Origin: Leptoclinus maculatus
Taxonomy: Eukaryota > Chordata > Actinopteri > Perciformes > Stichaeidae
Reading direction: 5' to 3'
Assembly (NCBI GenBank): GCA_032191485.1
Contig: JAVDOI010000011.1
Location: forward strand, 2,265,438-2,329,437
Length of the DNA stretch: 64,000 nucleotides
Numbering within the stretch: the stretch's first letter is position 1; each line of letters opens with the position of its first letter. Of this stretch, positions 58,701 to 64,000 are shown piece by piece. The position numbers were made by a program, and so were the translations under genes. The notes beneath the pieces were generated by a model, which made no database searches, was not told where the DNA came from, and saw only the letters and a list, made by a program, of their open reading frames with translations.

Positions 58701-61700
58701 CTTCTAAGTTGATGTATCGACGTCTATTATCCCTTTAGGCAAAAAATGTTCTCACCGCGTTGACGTGTAGATTTTACTGTTATGCGAGACAGCTGTTCAG
58801 GGACCCAAGAGGCCTCACTCTCAGTATGTGAACCTGAACCTCCAGCACTGTATTTATCAGTAATGAGAGATACTATTCAAAGTATTCCATACAGTGTGGT
58901 TCCTCAGTAAACAGGTCAAAAGGGGGAATTCATTTCACTGCACTCTGATGTCACCAATTTGACTTCAGGAAGCAATCTTGCTACCAACTTCCTGAGTCGT
59001 GGAGGATATTTCACTCGGGGACTCGCTTGGTGAACGTGGTTGTCGAAGGCTCGAAGCCCCCCCCCCCCCGCACAAACACAACTGCATTAGCTTATAATGT
59101 TAAACTGCACTGTTGACGTAACATGCTCGGGTGTCAATAAGGACATCGTGGTGCATCCTGTATTCAGAGCATCGCGGAGGAGGACGGGAGAAGTCACGGC
59201 AGCGTTCTTGAATCTGACACGGGCTCCTCTCCATGTGCAGCTGTACAGATGTTGGCCTGTAAAGAGCCACGCAGATCGAAGATTAATGGTCTGACACAAC
59301 GAAGTTAATCAAGGGAAGCAGCAGATCTGTGTATCTGTTTCTGATCATACAGTGTATTGTTGCCATAAGGATGGAAAGTATTTGGTGACTTCACCCTGAT
59401 TGGCAGGGAAAGACTTCTCTTCAGCTTTGTTTTGGTTTTTTTGGGGTCTTTTTTGATCATTTATTGTTTTTCACCTGTTTGATTCCTGATTTTATGATTG
59501 CCTTTAGTTTTAATTAGGTTTTATTTAAATTGTTGATGCACTTTAATTGCGATCTCTGGACACTCCCAGACCATGCTACTGTAGGCGTGCTGGTTCATCA
59601 TGGCGATTGATGCATCACCCAGCTGCTCAGTCACTGCGGCTGGTCCTTTCCTCTGGTTGTCAAGTAGTAAATTGGCTCCAAGACCAGTTTCCTCCACGAG
59701 AGACCACTTGTTGGCTGCTGACTTTTTAAAGCAGTATGCCGTCTGCTTAGAGAAATGTGCGGCGGTTGATAATGATGCATAATAATGGAATTATTCCAGA
59801 GGGCAATTTTTAGACGTGAATTGCAAGCGAGGGAAGAAATGGTGATTATCTGAAAGAGAATGTAGGCTGAATGAATTCTTGGAAACAAAATGCAGAAGGA
59901 CATGTTTAATGCATAGAGATCACTGATCTATAGTTACTGTACTGTTAAGACTACTGTATCACTTCATACCTTATAAGATAACTTGTGCTTATGCTTGACA
60001 AATAACTCAACTATGACTCGTGGTTTCAAACAGGACTGGATCATCATCATCAGTGTTATAGGACCCACCCATCCGCTTCAACCTCATCCTGTTTTAATAC
60101 GTCATCTGTCCTTGTTAAAGATCACGTGATCTACATACAGATTACGTGGGTTATATACAAAATATATTGCGTTACCTTTCGTAGGTACGACTATGAGCAG
60201 TGTATGAGAAGAAGCTTCTCCGGCTGTGTCGGATAAACCAGTCACAGAAAAGAACTGATATTATCACATTAAACTCTAATATTTGTTGAAATTGATGTCT
60301 TAATAAAAGTCAATTTAGTATCATCCATCCATGCTATCCAAGGTTCCCCTCTGCCTCCACATTTCATTAATCCATTTAGCTGTGCAAGTTTAATAAACTG
60401 ATGCTTCGCTTAGAGTTTATTCATCACTGAACAGAGTTATATTGCCCTACAATGATCATATTACTGTTACAGAGGCGTTTTTCTTTAATCGCTATAACTG
60501 CAATTCATAGAAGTACCTGAATCTGGTCCGGTATTAGCTGACGGTACAAAATAATGTTGATATCATCAGTCCTACAATATTGGTTTTGATACTGACTTCT
60601 GCTCAGTGGGATTGACTTTCTTTTTGTTATTTTGACATACATGCTGCTTCACCTTTAACCTGTTCCCCAGGCCAGGGAACCTATTGTTTGTCCATGCTGT
60701 TTGACCGGTTTCCTCGCCCGTTCTCTGCTCATGCACCTTGTTGTCATTCCCCTCGGTGAGTGCAGGAGCTCATCTTAAAGCCCTCACACAGCAGTGCAAC
60801 ATTACATCAGCAGAGCCTTGAATCATTTGGCGTGAGACGATAGAAAACCCAGGTCACAACAGAGTGAACTAAGGTTGAACAAGCTGATTAACAAAACTCC
60901 AGAACCAATATGGTTATTGCCAACAGGTTTTTGCACAAAAGCAGCCGTGACCTTAAATTAATGAATTTCAGCCGGTCTGTGATTCGTCTTCAAGAGGCCA
61001 CATTCACAAAGGCACTGCTGCTGATTGTAATGAGGCACTAAGTAAAGGTTTAGTGGAGCCCCGTCTTATTCACTCGTGGACTGGGAGAGCAGCAGCACTG
61101 TGAGTCAGCCTTATTTTCCTCCTCTGCCTGTGTAATGGAATCAAACATGGGGTGAGATAATGCCTGCGTTGGCAGTCAGGCACTGCGCCCACATCCTTCG
61201 AGTACAGGAAGTCGGCTGCCCTCGGAGCAGTGCTCTCCTGCCATCTGCTGGTTCGATGTTGCAGCTCAAGTGAACGGACGCGTCGACAGCTCCTGACCAC
61301 TCGGCTGTACGCAAAAGGTTAGAAAAAGGTCAGGACATCCTCTTGGCTCAGCCGTCAGATTTGCCGTAGTTTCTCTCCAAGGCAATTTTCTCTCTCACAA
61401 ACCACACAAGTCACACATCCACCTGCTGTGATCAACCACAACCCTGCACTGCCAAAGGTTAAGTGCCTTACTCAAGGGGACATTGGCAGTATTTCTGGTT
61501 TTCTGCGACAGATTTCTGCTGCAGTTCAGGGGATTTAAACAGACTTCACTAGTCTTTCTTTTATTACAGCAACAGGGAATAGGTTAGGTATCATACAAAT
61601 ACATATTACGACTCATCTACTGGATCCTGAATCAACATTATATAGCCTAATTTCTTGCTAAAGTGTGTTTACTACAAACTGAAACCACTTCTGAGACCAG

Positions 61701-63189
61701 TTCTCCCACTGTGCATTTGTGCCCTTTCCAAGCGAATTATCCAGTAGTTTACATACAACCATTTTAGGGTGGTGTTGAAAACAGGACAATCAAAAGCAAA
61801 ACATCTGAGGTTCAAATATGAAATACAAACAGAGGTGTACTACTATAAAACTTTGTTCATGAAGGCTGATGATCATCATTTCCCGGCTGTCAAGCTGAGC
61901 CTCTTCATCGACTTTCTGCTGTTGATTTTATTCAGCCACATATTGAGGCTAGAGCTTTTCCTCTCCCAGAGTACTGTGTGCATGACGGGGGAAAAAATAC
62001 CCTGTATGGATTTTCAGTTCATCACGATTGACGTGTAATCCTCCTGACTTGTGGTGTTTGGACTGTGGCTCGAGTCCAGGATTCAAAAAATCGAATCTGC
62101 AAATACAGACCCTGTCAATTAAATGCATGTTGGTCTGTTCACTTCCATCAATTAAAGGCTCTAAAAGCTCACATCCTGCCTTGGTGGAGCGGTGACTGAA
62201 ACAGATGTTTTTGTCATCACTGAGAATGATCTGTTGGGATCAGCTTTAACGTTCTCAGTAAAACTGAAAATAGGGATATAACTCTCAGTGAGGGCTGCAT
62301 GAAAACCTGCCCAACAGCACCCTCTGGCTGCTTCTGAGACATTACTTCTGTTCCCTGTATTCATGGCTTTGTTACTGCAGGGCATTCTCTTGTAACTGCG
62401 TATTTCTTCCCTGTGGTATTGCTACTTTACTCGAGTATAGGTTACGTTGAGTACCAGAGCAATAACAAAGAACAATAAAACCTTTCAGAACATTCAGTTT
62501 AAGGACGTATTCGCTCATATGCTACCCTGCAACCGGCTAAATAAGAAGGCACAATCATCATCCAATCTCACTTAAAAGTAGGATCTAAAAAACTCAAATG
62601 AAAGTTGTCAGTTTCTGGGGATGATCATGAAAGGAGTTAAGAGTCGGATGAATAATAATTTCCAATCCGTTTGTCATCTTTAGCCCAAAGCAAATACAAA
62701 CAAAATACAGAGTAACACAAGGCATGTGGAGAGGCTGAGTAACATCCACCCTGAGAGTCAAATGCACTTCTTGTGCCACTTATCGCTGTGTGCCTTCAGA
62801 GTGGATTCGATGCCATCCCTTTCATCCGGGAGCTTCTTTTTTTTCGTGTTGAAAACTGGAGCTTTAACCTCATTAAGCCTCCAAAAAGTGAAGCAATCTT
62901 CAAGGAAACATCAATCTTTGGTCACAAGCCAAGAAGGTTGGAAACAAACGTCCCAGGTTACGATAGCAAATAACTGGTCTAAATACATTATGCATCTATT
63001 TTACAGTTCAGTATTTTAAAATAAGAAATGACAACCCATTGAGTGAATTTTCATTTTAGGCATTTGAGTCGTGTCGTGTCTCACCACTGGAAAAAATAAA
63101 TCATAACTTGGCCAACTGTTACAGGATATCTAATGCCTCCGCAGAGCTCTCAACATGGTGACAGCTGAGCCGATGGCTCGCAGCAAGCG
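55706..63189. other. Intergenic
   Basis: No exon is supported. 57440-57800 is balanced and non-repetitive with TGACAG at 57534-57539 and 57555-57560. A full CRE palindrome TGACGTCA lies at 58302-58309. A C13 run is at 59057-59069. 61436-61500 contains GTTAAGTGCCTTACTCAAGG, a common teleost repeat fragment. The Gln-rich 110-codon ORF at 55940-56272 is not recognised. Confidence 0.5.
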
Positions 63190-63252
63190 GTGCTAACAGT
63201 GCTAACAGTGCTAACAGTGCTAACAGTGCTAACAGTGCTAACAGTGCTAACA
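63190..63252. repeat. 9-bp tandem repeat, 7 units
   Basis: GTGCTAACA repeated seven times without a mismatch, then a decayed unit. The Leu/Ala-rich minus-strand ORF is an artefact. Confidence 0.97.
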
Positions 63253-64000
63253 TTACCAACAGCGTTAACCTAGAGGGGAATCTGAGAATGCATATGAAAA
63301 ATTGGATATGAATGCAGTTGTTTTTCCACATACAGCTCCATTTGCACAGGCCGACCTCTTGTCAGGGAGACAATTCAATCATTTCAATTGTAAAACCATT
63401 TTTTTTTCTGCTTGAGCCTCTTAAAGTTGGCCTTATAAGATAAGTACCCAAGTTACATGACAAATAAATCAGCGTTGACGTATCGTTTCACATGGGGAAC
63501 GAACAGCGGCCTCCGGGGCTGAAAGATAGCTTGTTGGACCCGTCCACCTCCCCTCCAGCCCGCCCAGTGAGGCCCTTTACGGTCTTTATACTTGATTATG
63601 TGAAGATCTATGAATTAGATGAGCCAGCCTGAACACTTTCCCAATTGTTTATGGAGTAATTGGAGACTTATACTTGAGGACATCTCACATCGGAGTTTTA
63701 CTGTTCTAGCTTCAGGATGCAACACGATAGGACGGTTCCAACTACCTGTAAAACCTGATTAACACTTGCAGGTGTGGTGTCGTGTAATATAAAACCTCTT
63801 GCCAGACTCTGAAAATTCAACACTATTTTCATTATAACTTTCACAGTCTGTAGATTACGAACCAAATGTTCACTGACTTAGTGTTAAAATTGACATTTTT
63901 TTAAATGTTATAAGACATAAAACTTCAAGGACTCAGATAGAGACAACAAAAAATTCAGCACAAGTTTTTTGCCTTGCATGAAAATGAAGTAGCACTATTG
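63253..64000. other. Intergenic with repeat family C, copy 5 (minus, core 63484-63550)
   Basis: GTTTCACATGGGGAACGAAC then AGCGGCC and GGACCCGTCCACC match the reverse orientation of the copy at 54858. Nothing else is identified up to the window end. Confidence 0.55.

Noticed and set aside
63119..63331. Leu/Ala-rich minus-strand ORF resembling a signal or membrane peptide
   Set aside because: It is a translation of the 9-bp GTGCTAACA tandem repeat.

Overview
The window is teleost fish genomic DNA, probably from a percomorph. It has spliced exons with vertebrate GT/AG junctions, long CA/GT and CT microsatellites, and many dispersed repeats of kinds common in spiny-rayed fishes: hAT elements, a tRNA-headed SINE-like element, TA-flanked MITEs and a repeat-linked minisatellite. 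The lineage call rests on recognising repeat families from memory, not on a search.

Only one protein-coding gene can be supported, and it is partial: the 3' part of ankrd50 (ankyrin repeat domain 50) on the + strand. A 233-bp coding exon (250-482) carries the Walker B and sensor-1 part of the P-loop NTPase domain. A 13.2-kb intron follows (483-13646). A single very large exon (13647-17188) then encodes the rest of the NTPase module, about 19 ankyrin repeats and a Ser-rich tail to the stop codon. The first part of the protein (roughly 170 residues by comparison with mammalian orthologues, including Walker A) lies upstream of the window. The 3' UTR runs to a poly(A) signal near 19200. It may contain an optional intron whose donor sits three bases after the stop codon.

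From about 19.2 kb to 64 kb I find no convincing exon, so about 45 kb looks like a gene-poor flank. It holds a nested repeat complex (20.8-23.6 kb: an AT-rich satellite interrupted by a decayed GTF2IRD2-like hAT element, itself interrupted by an inverted-duplicated MITE); a cluster of teleost repeats at 28.7-31.0 kb with a SINE-like element inside an older repeat; five dispersed members of a family that at 54.8-55.7 kb carries a 13-bp CpG-rich minisatellite; a three-copy family sharing an identical 33-base core; G- and C-tracts at 38 kb; a perfect 27-bp hairpin at 49.4 kb; and several non-repetitive stretches rich in homeodomain, POU, Meis and TCF-like sites. In tetrapods ANKRD50 lies next to a long desert containing developmental enhancers, so these stretches are worth aligning, but their function is untested.

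I do not see a novel gene system. The most unusual signals are structural: the 3'-UTR intron layout of ankrd50, the inverted-duplicated MITE with a microhomology junction, the minisatellite that is open in all three frames, and the perfect hairpin.
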